This document shows, in pieces, positions 21,425 through 33,900 of a DNA stretch of 64,000 nt. Both the position numbers and the translations under genes were made by a program. Under the pieces are notes generated by a model that saw only the letters and a list, made by a program, of their open reading frames with translations, did no database searches and was not told the DNA's origin. The stretch lies in the NCBI GenBank assembly GCA_003194525.1, contig NBIV01000136.1:124001-188000 (forward strand), read 5' to 3'. How positions within the stretch are numbered: the first letter of the stretch is position 1; every line of letters starts with the position of its first letter. The DNA is from Gracilariopsis chorda (taxonomy: Eukaryota; Rhodophyta; Florideophyceae; Gracilariales; Gracilariaceae).

Positions 21425-22930
21425 CAAACAGCGGTGAGAAGAAAAAAGGGTTAAGAAAACAAAAGCAGAAAAGAAGGTAGTTTAATTATATAAATTAAGA
21501 ACGCAAGAAATATGATTATGGTTGTGGAGAGATGCAAAACTGAATGGTTTCACGCATCACTGGGTTGACCATAGCCATAGGCATAGGATGAATTATGTAC
21601 GCATTTGAAGAAGTAAACTGCGGGTCATGCAGGAGCACCACAGGGTTGTTTCTTCGAACGCGCGACAATGCGACATACATATGACTGGCACACAACAACT
21701 AGGATCGCACATTCACAACCAAGCCATCCGATGTCCTACCTGGTCATTTGTGAACGGTAGCTGCAAATGCGAGACAAATGAAGAACTGTTTTTGAATCAT
21801 GCAACTATCTTCAAAAGAAAACTCAAATTCCATGCAATGTACGAGCTTGTGTTCCAGAACTTGTCCGTTTTTGTCGATTTGAGCCACCTGCATCTAAAAA
21901 TGGTGGACAAACACGACTAAGAGTAGTTTCCCGTTGACTACAGCAAGATGCGGCACGTTCCGAATTTTTTTAACTGTCACAACGATGTTTAAGTCCAAGG
22001 TATGATGTGGTACTTCAGTAAGCGCATGCTGATATTCAAACCCGGGAAAGATAGTACTGGCAATGTCAGAATCTGTGTTCTGTCCACGATCAGGTTGCAC
22101 GTTTGTCGCTGACAGAAAAGTGAAGCGCCCACCAGGAAATAGATATAGCGCTGCCGCATTATGTTTGTCGACCAGCTGGTTTGTGGACGCAATGATTATT
22201 TTGCTGATATCCACATCCTCCTTGCGTCGTTTTGTGGGCCATTTCCACAGGACTTGGTAGGCCGTTTGCATGCTACCGGTACATCTGCGTGGTAGTGGAA
22301 AATTTCTGGATATTTTGTTGCGTGCAATGGAACGTAACAGCGACGCAATGTTGGATCATTGGCTTGACGTACTTTTTCAGTGACTTACAGCATTTGAAAC
22401 GAGCACAATGCCCACAGATCATCTTCCACGGCAATTATTTGATAATCTTTGTGTACATTTGCCTCAAAATTCTACTTGGCTAGGTCTCCAGGTATACGTG
22501 CGGCACCACTGGAAGCAGCTGGGAGTACTCGCCTGATAGAACGATGGTCAAGCGCCCAAACAGAGGAGGGTTTGTCATTCCACTGCAGCAAAGATCTTTG
22601 AAAAACGCATCCAAGAGTTCGAAGAGCTTTCGTGAGAGCATGGACGCCTCATCCAAGACGAGCACTTGTATTTTGCGTAGCAGTTCTGCACGTTGAGATC
22701 GGGGACCGTATTTTGACAAAGTGGCTGCAGTGCTGCTTGTATTGTCCTTGTCAGCTACACCCAGTCTGATCAGGCTATGTAAAGTGCGGCCACCTTTGTA
22801 AAACGATGCTGCAATGCCTTTTGTAGCAGTAATTTCGGCGAGCATTCCTTCCGACTCAGCGATACCCCAAAGGAGGTTTAGCACGTATGTCTTTCGGGCT
22901 CCTGCGGATCCTTGCACAGAAAACACGTTT

Positions 22931-23829
22931 CTAGGTGTAGTGCACGCCTTTCTCAAGGGGGGGATTCCAGGCACTGGTTCATAATTTCCGATACATCGGG
23001 GATGACACTTACTACACTGTTATGAACAGGAGCAATGCGGCGACAGTGGGCATACACGTGGTGCACGGCATAGCCGGGAATGCGCCGTGGCAACGGCTCG
23101 CTCACGTGTCACACGGGTGATGGTACTGTAGTGGATACATGGTTAGAAATATTCTATTTATTTATTTATTTATTTAGTTTTTACATTGGGTAGTCTACTG
23201 TACTTAGTGCAGCGGCAACCGCCGCTGCACCTCAGTAAACTTCCCCAACAAGGGTGTTCCTGCTTAGAATCTTCCCGAAGAAGGGGGTCTAACCAGGGAC
23301 TTGGCTCCGAACATTCACGCCATCGGCGGTGCTCGACTCCACCACGGAGAGGTATCCCGTTGTATACGGTTTGTTCAACCCCCTTGCTCGCTTAACAGAA
23401 CCCATTTCTGGGATACCAGTCTACTCACAGTTGTGGCTTCGCCTTGCATACGGTTTCATCCGGCCCTGCCGATATCCATCGAGTCCTTCTTGTGACTCGC
23501 TCCCTTTTTCCTCACTTCCCTATTCCTTTTCCTTTTCCTTTTCACCTTTTTTGGTGGGCCCCGCTATCCGCGGCTCATACTGACTCATTGTCGTGTGCGC
23601 CACCGTTTGGACTGGTGCCTCCTACTTGGAGCAATACATCGTGTGGACGGAGCTTCTCTGGTTTGCCAGCTACCCCTTCCTATGCAAGTCGTGAGGGCTG
23701 ACCTCGGCTTACAACCGACCTAGTCGTGTCATCCCTGGAAGGGCTCTGCTACTGCGTTCACCTTGACAAGGGAAGATCCCGAACGTCTTCGTGGTGTTCT
23801 CCCGTCGCCGGGCATTGCACCACACTAGG
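22931..23829 (+). mobile_element. Solo LTR of the 56.7-kb gypsy family, inserted in Hel-1
   Basis: LTR span 22936-23824 (889 bp), starting TGTAGTGCACG and ending GCATTGCACCACA, flanked by CTAGG at 22931-22935 and 23825-23829. It aligns with the 813-bp LTR at 56687 (shared CCCCAACAAGGG, AACCCCCTTGC-type and ATCCGCGGC-type blocks) but is clearly more diverged than the solo LTR in Hel-3, so an older insertion or a sister subfamily. It contains a (TTTA)n run at about 23154-23176. It lies immediately before the helicase P-loop in the Helitron frame, in the opposite orientation. Confidence 0.9.
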
Positions 23830-26800
23830 AGTGATTGTTCGCTCCTTCAGTGCCTGTTGTTGTTGAAATGCGGCAATGACGGTGTCAATGGCTTGTATTT
23901 TGCGAGTTTTTAAGGAGGCGTACCTTGACTGCAAAGTTGAGAATTTTTGCACCAATCCCGCGTCTCGACTTGTTGTAGCTTGATTCGCCTCATTCAATGC
24001 TGCATGGTCCTGCTGTAGGTGTTGGGAGAAGAATCTGTGATCGCGAAGCGGTCGTCCTCCATGCCATTCTGAGATCTCCAACACACGTCGATACATTTCT
24101 TGCTTTCGTTGCTGCTCATCTCCTTTATGTTTGTCGCTACAAAGCGCCTCCCAGTTTTCGACGGCCATTGTCTCTGGGTCTGCGCCTTGTTGGTATGGTG
24201 TAACAACCAGACGTCGTAGCTCGGAGGGCGCGCTGTAGATCTGCACTGCTTCTTGAAATGGGGTATCAAACTCGGATCCGTCCGCGAGCAGTCCGCTTAC
24301 AGTCGCAGTTTCACGATACGTTCCATACTGCTGTCCATTGAAAGTCCTTGCGTCTCCATAAGAGCTCGAGCCGTGATTAATGAGCAGCAAGCGCAGAGCA
24401 AAGAGCTCAATGCCCGACATTGAAACACCTCTGAGCCTTGCAACGCACTGCTCGTCTTCCGTGCGCTCTAACACTTACATGGGCGGCTAGCAGTCGCCAA
24501 TGGGCACCTGAGTGCTGTCTCCGTCGTATTGGGTGAGCACGCTTGCTGGAAGCGTGCGATACAATCGAACTTTTTCAAAGTACGAAAATTAGTCGAGGTT
24601 CGCATATGCTTCGTGCCTTCCAAAGTATCTCTCCAACGTAGACGGTGGCGATGTGGAACGGATTTGATTTGGACATCTGAGCCGAAACCTTTGCTCTCCT
24701 TCCAATCGAATGGCCAGTCGCTATACGTTTGGTACGATTTGAACATGACAAAACTCGAAAATTCTCCAAGCTGCATTGACAGCGCCCACCACATGCGCTC
24801 GCATGTATGCACGACTGTCGTTCTGTGCCTGCAGCTCTTGTTGATGCTCGTTCTGTTTGCCTGTTTCATTAGCACCACTCACATTGAGCACCACCTCCTG
24901 AGCTTTGGGCTGCTTAAACGCGTACTTCATCAGATAAGCCACTGCACCACGTCTTTGCGTGCTTTTTACGTTGATATGAGAGCGGTACTTCTTGGTCAGA
25001 GTTGGGTTGTAGGGCACAATCTTGAGTTCATCTTGCCTTCTTCTGCTGTAGATCACGCGATTCGTGCCTTCTTCAATGTACGTCTCTGGCACAATCATGT
25101 TGCGGCCGTATCCAAACTTTCGCCACCCAGCGCGATTCTGGCAATAGGGGGAGTGGCGGTGCCTGTGCATGGAACGAATGAGGGCAAGCAGCGCGTCTTC
25201 TTTACCGGGAAGGGGAAGTTCTCCACCAATCAGCTCTTCTAACACATCAAAGTCTTCAATCACGCCTCCTTCGAGCTTCACGAGTTTTTGGTGATGAAGC
25301 ACATTGTCCTCTTGAAACTCGAGCTTTAGTGCAAGCCCCAATCACTTCAATCCAAAGATATGCTCCGAGTTCCTCTCTTAATCCTACATGAAGTCATTTG
25401 CGTACTGGTTGTACACCCTCGCAATCAGATCCGGTTGGTCAAACGGTTGAGGGCGGTTACTCTGTGCCGTAAATGCGCTCCGATTGCTGGTATCCATACC
25501 AAGACGCTGGAGGTCTTCTCTCCAGATTTTCATGGTGATTGTAATGAAAATAGAAGGCAGTCTTCTCCGCACTACGAACTCCTGTACATCCATGCGCTTG
25601 TTCTTTCATTTCGCTGCTGAGTTGACCGAGTCATCGGGCAGAAATATGCGTCCCATTTGTGCGAACTATGATGGTGACAAAAGACCTGATTGCTGTTTTG
25701 CTTGCTGGAGCTCTTGATCTTGGGCAATACGTGCCTGTTCTTCTCTCACCAGCAAACCTAGTCGCATATCCTCAATCTTTGTGTGCGTGCGAAGCATCCA
25801 CATCTGCATCAACGGTCCACTGTTTAGGATGATGTTGTCTGAGTACAGACCTCACTTCGCGTCCTCAGCCCGGGTGAGCTTTCGGAGTTTCCACTCGTTG
25901 ACGGTGAGACCTGAGCTATGCTGTGTGGAGTTCCTTGCATCCAGAAACAGGCCGATGTCAGACGATGCGTGCTGATCACCGTACGGGTAGAGAAAAGGGA
26001 AAGTGCCCTTCTCTGCAAGTTTGGATGCCGGTTTTAGAAGTTAGTACCGCACTTGCGCATTATTTGGGGCATTCTCAGTCGCCCCTGCTCCAGCAGCAGC
26101 AGCAGAACTCGTCACTTTATCGACCTCTTCAATTACGGTTCCTTCTACGAAGCGCGGTACCTGAGACTCCACTCGGTACAGGCCAGTGGGATCAACGACG
26201 AGCGTTCTCATCATGGTTGGCCCTCCACCAAGAACAGCTTCAGGGAGAAGGCCAGCACCTGCATGAGTAGCACTGGCTGTAGCACTTCGGGTTCCTTTGT
26301 ACCCACGTACGTCTACTCATTGTTCCGCTGCTTTCACGCTGATATCCACAGCAGTCTCCGCATTTTGTTGTTGTTGTTGCTGCTGCGTGCTTAGCATGGA
26401 TCGGTAACGTTCACGCATCACGTATGACTTCGGCCCAGTCACCTCGTACAGCTTGGGTACGATGTCTCTTGCGCTGATTTACTGAATGAACGCACGCATA
26501 TCGGCACGAGCATAGTGAGATGGATCCAAGGAAGACGGACCGGTACCCCACAGAAATCTGTAGCGCGTGTTGTTCTGGTTCTGCGTGAGCAGAGCAAGAG
26601 CGGCGTTGCCCTCCAGTCTGAGACAGGAAGGACCGCCTCCCGTCACATACGACATGTCCATGAACACTTGTGTCGTCGCGAAGAGCGTATTGAAGTTGAG
26701 GAAATGGCTGTGAAAAGCTCTCAGGTTTTAAACACTGCGAACCAACTCACTGCTATGCCTTCAACAGAACGTGACGCCCCATCCTGAAATTCTTTTCATT

Positions 26801-27137
26801 GCACAGCACACTCCATTGGTCTCTTTGCCAAGCAAAACGCATCCGGAGTACCTGCAGCTATGAATTATCCATGTGCAGTCCGGGTACGGGGAGGAGGAGA
26901 GCGTGTGTGCGTGCTCACCGTATCTTCCGCACCGCCTTTGACCCGCAGTGGAAAGCGTCTCAAACTCTGGAACGCTTGCACGGATAGCTGGATCATTCCA
27001 ACCTTCGTCAGCCGCAGTATCCCACGCATAATACACGAGATACAGTCCTCGATCCGGACGTCCAGCACACTGCATGATCGTCGTATCAAGCTGCTGCTGT
27101 GGGTGCTGCGGCTGCTGCGGCTGCTGCTGTGGTGGGT

Positions 27138-27440
27138 GTAAGGGGGCAGGAGTGATCTCATCTTCTTCAACTTCCATGGGAACTGGCATCTGCTCTTCTT
27201 ATTGTTCGGCTTGTGGCATACCAGGTTGCTGTGGCGGCTGTGAGGGGGCGGGAGTGATTTCATCTTCGTCCATTTCCATTGGAATGGGCATCTGTTGTTC
27301 TTCTTCAATTTGCCGCAGAGAAGGCTGCTGCGGCGGCTGTGAGGGAGGAGGATTGATCTCGCCCTCTTCCACTTCCATCGGATCGGGCATCTGATCTTCT
27401 TATTCAACTTGCGGCAGAGGGTGCCCTTCTGTCTGCACGG
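27138..27440 (-). repeat. Three tandem 99-102-bp repeats inside the Hel-1 gene
   Basis: Units begin at about 27138, 27240 and 27339 on the plus strand. On the coding strand each gives about 33 residues of the type PxPMEVEEDEITPAPSQPPQQ. Hel-2 holds a shorter version near 42.5-42.7 kb. Confidence 0.8.
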
Positions 27441-27699
27441 TTGTGTGGCCCTCATTATCTACAGCAGGCGCAGGCATTGATGGGAGAGATGGAGGCATAG
27501 GAGAGGAAGTTGGTCTTGATGTGGGCCTGGAACCAATTGCCCCAGCAACGCACGTAGGTGCAGGAGTAATTTCGTCCTCATCCACGGCTGTAACAATGGG
27601 TCTTTGCACGTGCACTCTGCTCTCATCTACCGGCATGTCATCTGGAGCGGGAGGAACTGGCAATTGTCGAGGTCGCCCAGCTCCTGGCCTTGCGCCGCC

Positions 27700-28062
27700 T
27701 GATTTCAATCTGGCCACTGCCAAATTGGCTCTATCACCACCGGAGTTGGCTCTGGCCCCTCCTGAATTGGCTCTGGCCCCTCCTGAATTGGCTCTGGCGC
27801 CTCCAGCGTTTGCTCAAGCACCTCCAGCATTCTGTCTGGCGCCTCCAGAATTGGCTCTAGTACCTCCAGAATTCTGTGGAGCACCTCCGGCATTGGCTCT
27901 AGCACCCCTGGCATTGGCTTTGGCACCTTAAGAATTCGCTGGGGCTCCGGTATTGGCTCGTCCATCTCCAGAATTCGCTAGTGCACCTCCAGAATTCGCT
28001 CGAGCACTTCCACAGTTCGGTGTAACCCCACAAGAGTTTGGACGTGGCACTCCTCGCGTCAT
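27700..28062 (-). repeat. 21-bp repeats encoding (GGARANS)n at the Helitron protein N-terminus
   Basis: On the minus strand the frame from the ATG at 28062 reads near-perfect seven-residue units GGARANS or variants (GGARQNA, GGAPQNS), roughly 14 to 16 units, then GGARPGAGRPR. The plus-strand frame across this stretch (Ala/Pro/Leu-rich) is its shadow. Hel-2 has a shorter, more diverged array at about 43.01-43.17 kb. Confidence 0.85.
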
Positions 28063-28725
28063 TTTAATTCAACAAAAAAAAAACCATTCAACTCAATTTT
28101 TTTGAACCGCTGAACAGTTTGACAGGGTCCCAGAATAATTTCCAATATAACAGAAAGTTGAGAGTGAAAAATTGGTTGCAGTTTGTTGCTTTGCATCCAC
28201 CGGGCCTAGTCTCATGAGCAATTAGAAAACATTTGCTGCAAGACTTATATTTACCCGATGCAGTCATGCGCAGCACAGGGACTCTTGACACACTCCTGTT
28301 GGATTATGACGGGCAGAGTGTGCCCAGCCGGTTTTCAAGCCGTTTGATGTTTAACCTGCGTCCGGTTGCAAGGATTGGTTTGCCTTTACTTACACACTGA
28401 AGTGTGCTTTCCGGCCCCAAGAGTTACGACATGGCGGCCGCCCCGGACCCTGCACAGCAAGCTCGTATTAGGTCCAGGAAACCCTCAGACTTCCTGGATC
28501 GCTTCCAAACCACCAGTATACCATACAGGAGCACCTGAACAATCCGAGATCCACGATAATTATTGGGTTACTCTTGTGGCGACCTGCATACGAGCTTGGG
28601 CTTTCCTACCTCCCAGGCCAGCAACAGTGCCCAAAGTAGCAAATGGTTACGACACTTCGCTACTGGCCAAGCCTGAATGCGATGCAAAATAGTGGTTAGG
28701 GCCAGCAAGCGAGATGCATTTGGCA

Positions 28726-29062
28726 CTGCGCCAGTGCAGTATATATGCTCTGTGCATTGTGGGGCACTGGCGCAGAAGAAAAAGGCATTCGCGTGTCGTG
28801 CAAGCCAGCTAATGCTGAGTGGCTGGCACTGCAGTCATTTACTTTAGTGCCAGTCACTCAGCAGCTGCGGCAGTCATCAAACAGCAGCAGCCAATAAGGT
28901 TCGAGCTTTGCTGCTGCTGCTGCTGCTGGTGAATTTTTTAAATGGCAGGTAGGCGTTGCGCCAAAAGAGGTTGTTGGACGCGCTTAAGGAGGCGTGCAGG
29001 CGTGTTTATTGGCGCAATGCCTCCGTTCAATCAACGTGTACGCCTTCATACGCTTATGAAGG
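28726..29062. repeat. Cluster of four inverted repeats with CAG/CTG runs
   Basis: Stem pairs: 28726-28737 with 28764-28775 (12/12, CTGCGCCAGTGC); 28814-28830 with 28856-28872 (16/17); 28951-28963 with 29010-29022 (12/13); 29043-29050 with 29055-29062 (8/8, CCTTCATA). A (CTG)6-7 run lies at about 28910-28930. There is no open frame. It lies just beyond the shared 5' part of Hel-1, so it may be its terminus or an independent fold-back element. Confidence 0.65.
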
Positions 29063-29069
29063 TATAGAA

Positions 29070-30700
29070 TGGAAAGGTCATTCAAGTCATAGTATAATAA
29101 TTTATATCCCTAACTTTTAGCAAGCCTACCAGAGACCGTCGCAATCACTCATAAGCTTAAAAGAATAACAAAATATTCGTTCATGTATGGTTCTGAGTAG
29201 TAACAATTAAACTTTTTTTCTTTTATACATTAACATAGCTTGCATGATCTAGTTCACTGTTCTGTTTCAGTCATTAATATATCAAATAAACCCAATGAAA
29301 ATGGTTTTCAAAATGACGTATTGCAAACGTCTCAGGTTTCTATCGTTTTAATATGAAAACATTGCATTTTTCGAACTGTAGCAAAAATATTTAGTAATTG
29401 TACACTAAGAAAAATCTTCCAGTTTGTTCTGTACGTATTCCTCTTTACGGGCCAAAAAGTGGTCAAAAATACACCAGCGATTATAATACTCAATCCGTTT
29501 AACAGAGATAAAAAACATAATATCATCACAGTTGTCTGCACATTGTTAATACAAAAACAGTTACTTTCTTCAATATATCATGACAGTATTTAAAACTGGT
29601 GAATTTGTAATTGACTTAGTTTACAAACGTCCCGTTCAAACAAAAAGGATTAAAATTGTACTTTGAGGCATTTAAAACAATTACAAATTTTTATAAATCG
29701 TTGTATAGCTTACAAGTGTTCCTTTCTCACTTTAAAGTATTATGTGACTGATAAAAAATGATGCTATGCTTTGCGCACAAAAATCTTCCTTTCAAACAAA
29801 TTCCTGAAGAAACGCAAACGTGCACAAAATAAGTTTTGAGAAAGTGCTGGACGCTTTTTGTCTCATTCAAAACTGTTTTGGTTAACCAAGCACCCTATGT
29901 TGAACGCCGAAGTCAATTTTGTACCAATTATTTTCGGATTCTTATGTTCAAACTGTATAGGTGCGTCGTGGTCTGCCACTCATGTTGGAAGTGTTGATCA
30001 TACTAGTATGAAATTTATACAGCTGCACTGGGCGAACGAAAATATTATTGTACTACCGCGTATAAGTGTTTTAGGGCATGAAGTAAGAATGGTAGATGAT
30101 GAAACCAGCGTCTTGAGGGATTATATATACTGCATTGTATAGACGTGAAGATCATGTTCTTCGACATAACCAAACTTTTAAGAAAGTTTTCGCACCGCGT
30201 ATCTTTCACAGCCATTTACTACCACGGGGTAGGCCAGACGTCGCTTTCCTTGAGTGTAGATTTAAGCTGCAAAATTTAAGGGTGCAAGACAGCTGTAGAT
30301 AGCGATTCGAAGGCTTTCGAAGTGAAAAAAGAAATGACAGATTCAGGTAATCGAGGCAATTGTTTCAAAGGTTGCGGTATTTTATGCTACTAGAAAGCCT
30401 CTTTAGAACTCAGTTTTGCAACAGGTGATGAATTTATGCAATATCTCAAATGACGCTATCATCACAAACAAAAAAGCTGACGTGTTTTAAGTTCTCTTTA
30501 TAGACCTGTAACAGAATAGTTTCAATACTCAGTTTCATAACAACCAGAATATGTTTGCAGTATAAGACAAGGAAACTTCTCGAGTCTCTTTCTACAATGA
30601 GACAAAGGGAGATATTCTTGCATAGACATTTTACGGTTGCAGTTTGAATTCGCAATTCAAACTGAGTTAATGTCTTAATCTCATTCCGTCCGTATTTAAA
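29070..30700. other. AT-rich stretch without a recognisable gene
   Basis: A 94-codon plus-strand frame at 29858-30142 (begins at a TTG) contains FVPIIFGFLCSNCIGASW and might be a decayed coding fragment, but I recognise no family. The rest has only short frames. It separates Hel-1 from Hel-3. Confidence 0.4.
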
Positions 30701-30919
30701 GTCATTATGCTACAACAAGTAAAAGCAACCTTCGGCGGCAGGCGGCGCTTTGCGACGTGGCCGAGATTTTGCATCAGGTATCCGCACAAATTTTTGTTTC
30801 CGCATAAACTAAACTATATAAAATTAATGACGCCCCTCTGCAAAGTCTATAGCTTCTTTAAAGACAGTGGTTTTGGTGCTTACCGGCATTGGATGGAAAT
30901 AATGCAAATGTTGGGGCGT

Positions 30920-33900
30920 CTAGTCTTGACTATCATTCAGTAGAACATCAACAGATGTTTTCACACGCGAAAGCTCAATATAGACTTGATCAGGCGAAAA
31001 AAGGAATGTTCGAGAGTCAATAATCATTTTCTTCAGCTTTTGTCCTTGCGCTTTATGCGGAGATACTGCAAATACCAATCTGATGCGAAACTGTCGACGT
31101 TTGATTTTCGCATCTGCAAACTCAAAGACGAAGTCAATGCGGTGCAGTAAAACGCTTTGCTGAATTTCCTCATGTTCATCGATGCCGGAAACTCGAATCA
31201 CTCTGCAAGAAATGCTGGTAACGATAAACATTTTTCCATTCAGCAAATGCGGATGTACTACATTTTGAATCACCATAACAGGAACACGCAAATTCAGTTT
31301 CAAATGATGGTGCGGGACTCCAGTAGGAGCGTAATTATACGTTAGTTCAGGTCCAATGATACTATTTGTGCGAAAGTTTTCACCGTTTGGCCTTCGATTT
31401 GGAACGATCGTCATTGCAGACTTCAATTCAAACATCTTTCCTGGGAAATACTCCAATGCGTTCTGTTTGTATTCCTCCATGCATTGATTGATTGGCGCAA
31501 CAATCAATCGGTTAAGCTTGAAAACTTCCTTCTTCCGTGTTGTAAACCATTTCCACAGCAACTTGTATGCTTCGTGTACATCTGATGTAGATATGATTCG
31601 AAGCCTTGCAAATGCAGGAAACGTCCCACAACAAATACTAAGCAATCATTTGGCAAAAACCGGATCATTGTTGTTGACGAACTTGTTCTGTAAGGCAAAG
31701 AACTTTGACTCTTCTGTCGCAAAGCTCGCCAGAATACTATGGAAGCTCCCGTAGGAGACTCACTGGAATAACACGAATTTTTCCATCTGTTTTGGATACT
31801 GTTCTCGTCCTTGGAAGCACTGGAAGCTGTTGCATATAGGCGCCGGCCATAACTACGACCAAGCCTCCGAACTATTTCATAGAGTGTTTGAAGTCCTTCA
31901 GTACGGTGTTCACAATCTCGAAGACTATTTTCGGGCACATTGAAGCTTCATCAAAAACCAGCAGAACAGTATCCCGATTAGTTCTGCTCTCTGTGATCGT
32001 GGTCTGTACTTGGAAATTGTCTGACGCTCTTTACGTCTTGAATCATTGTTGTCATGGACTCCCAATCCAACCAAACTATGCATAGTTCTTCCGCCTTCAT
32101 ATACGTCAGCAGCAATACCTGCCGTGGGTGTCATCTCCAACATTAGGCCTTCGTGCTCAACAATATCTCTCAGCAAAGATAGAAGATAGGCCTGTCCCGC
32201 TCGTCTTTGTAGGAATAAAACGCTTCCGTGTGTGTTGAGTGTTTCATACTCTCCCGTTCTCTCTCGGTATTTTTTTCTCTTATTATTTTGTCAAAAAGTT
32301 GCTTCTGGCATTATTTCAGATAATTCTATCCCCCTTTTCACCGTGGCCTGGACCTTAAAGAAGAGCTGCGACGTCTGTTGTGCAATGCCCCAAAGGGGAA
32401 AAACACCGAAAGACGTCCGGGATCTTCCTCTCACGAGGTGAACCCAGTTGGGTAGAGCCCTCCCAGAGGTGTCACGGCGAAGCCGGTTTGTAAGACCAGG
32501 GACACCTGTCGCGACTTGCGCAGGGAGGTGAAGGCGAATAATCGGTATCCGCGTGAGCGGGGTGTGATCCTCAGTAGAGGTATGTTTCCACGTAAGTGGG
32601 GAAGTGTGAGCGGGTGCACACAGGAGGGGCCGCGGGTAACGGGATGTACTACCCTGAAAGGGGGAAAGGAGGAGAGTGAAGGGAAAGGAGGAAGAGTGGG
32701 CGAGGGTGAGTCGCGAGAGCGACGAACGAATACGGCAATGCCGGTGGACAGGACTCTCTATACAGGGCGAAACACCAATGTGATTGGAACAATTATACTC
32801 CCAAAGATGGGCCTCTTTAGATGTGCAAGGGGGTTAGATGTCCCGTGGTTTACGGCGTTTCCCTCCAAGGAGGAGTAGAGCACGCGCGGAAGCGGTAACA
32901 ACTAGAGCCAATTCCCCAGGTTAGGGTCCCTTGTTGGGGAAGGTTTACTGGTGCGACGGCAGTGCGCCGTCGCACTAAGTACTAGCTTCCGAGAAATGGG
33001 TGTGAAAATAATAAATATATCAACTAAAATACTCCACATTTCGTGGAAACATCCACTACTGTGGCCAACTGCCAACTGACCCAAAACCGTGTCCCACGTG
33101 TCCATATCCACCATAATGGGGCATAGTTCATATACACACTACACAACCGATAATATCGGGAAAGCGTTCAAGTACCAAGAATCCCTCCCTGAGAGCATTG
33201 CACTACAACGTCCTTCACCTCATTTGTCTGTTAATTGCAGTTCGCTCTCTCTGAGGTGAAGTTGTGATACAGTATGATCAAGTACGGGATTATTTCTGAT
33301 GAGCCGATCATCCAGTCTCCCCAAAATCTCAATGATTCTTCGAAGTAGTTCTTCTCTTCTTTTTGCTCTGTTTTTCTCGGTTATATCTGCAGTTAGAACT
33401 CGTTCGTGGTTTTCAATCACAGTTTTAGGAGTTACCCCTTGTTCAAAGAATGTGACCACCATGTAACGCAGCTCAGCAGGAGTAAAATGGTATCCTACTC
33501 CCTCATCAAAAGCCGTTGCATACTCGTCACGATGTATATATAGTTCACGGGCTACTGTCGCTCCTCCACAAGTTGAGAAAGATTCGTTCCCAACACGTTT
33601 CGAATCAGCAAAGTAGCTGAATGCAGAGTTCATAAGCAATATTCGAAGAGCGAAGAGTTCGGTGTTTGCAGAGGAAGCCAATCTAATTCGATTCACAGTT
33701 CGATCGTTTTCTGATCGTTACACGACGTACATTCGTGGACGTCATCCATCCCAAGTAGATTCAGACTCTGGTAAAGAGCAGACTAGATTATCGTATATAC
33801 CTACCGTCTCCTAGAATGTCATGTAGTCCAGGTCCATGTACTGGGAGGGTCGTTTGAAATACCTTTCCATCCGGGAAGACTTCAGACGTCTAGGAAGTCT

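Larger units (their letters stand above)
21516..28062 (-). pseudogene. Helitron Rep/helicase (RepHel), Hel-1 copy, decayed
   Basis: The start is ATG at 28062 (MTRGVPRPNSCGV). Order from the N-terminus: GGARANS heptad repeats (27.70-28.06 kb); AGRPR, an AT-hook-like patch (27.67 kb); three 33-34-residue acidic/proline repeats (27.13-27.40 kb); a Cys cluster with a CRYSGC and GVCC pattern (about 26.8 kb); a Helitron N domain (25.7-26.5 kb); Rep (24.72-25.6 kb) with SIFITITM, VPYNPTL and the two-tyrosine YLMKY box at 24922-24936; a linker; and a Pif1-like helicase (21.5-22.93 kb). The helicase has a P-loop GSAGARKT (22888-22911), Walker B LVLDEASM, GEYSQLLPVVP, and MYVALSRVRR at the end. The HUH region (EFQEDNVLHHQKLVKLEGG) does not show a clean H-x-H. 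Several stops and frame changes plus the solo LTR interrupt it. Confidence 0.85.
21375..28583 (-). mobile_element. Helitron-like rolling-circle DNA transposon, Hel-1
   Basis: The 3' end (low coordinate) is marked by a GC-rich double hairpin ending in CTAG at 21375-21378. Homology with Hel-2 runs from there to at least 28583, where both contain GGGTTACTCTTGTGGCGAC; the exact 5' end was not found. The element encodes one Rep/helicase protein and carries a solo gypsy LTR at 22936-23824. Without that insertion it is about 6.3 kb. Trinucleotide CAG/CTG runs occur inside and on both flanks. The coding part has decayed, so this copy should not move by itself. Confidence 0.85.

Noticed and set aside
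26080-26110. CAG repeats suggesting a CRISPR or microsatellite locus
   Set aside because: Simple trinucleotide runs within the Helitron coding part; no spacer-repeat structure anywhere in the window.
27443-27931. 162-codon plus-strand frame rich in Ala, Pro and Leu repeats
   Set aside because: It is the antisense reading of the GGARANS repeats of the Hel-1 Rep/helicase gene.
32516-32878. 120-codon plus-strand frame
   Set aside because: It lies wholly inside the solo LTR in Hel-3; a related frame appears inside the LTR at 57.1 kb. LTR sequence, not a gene.
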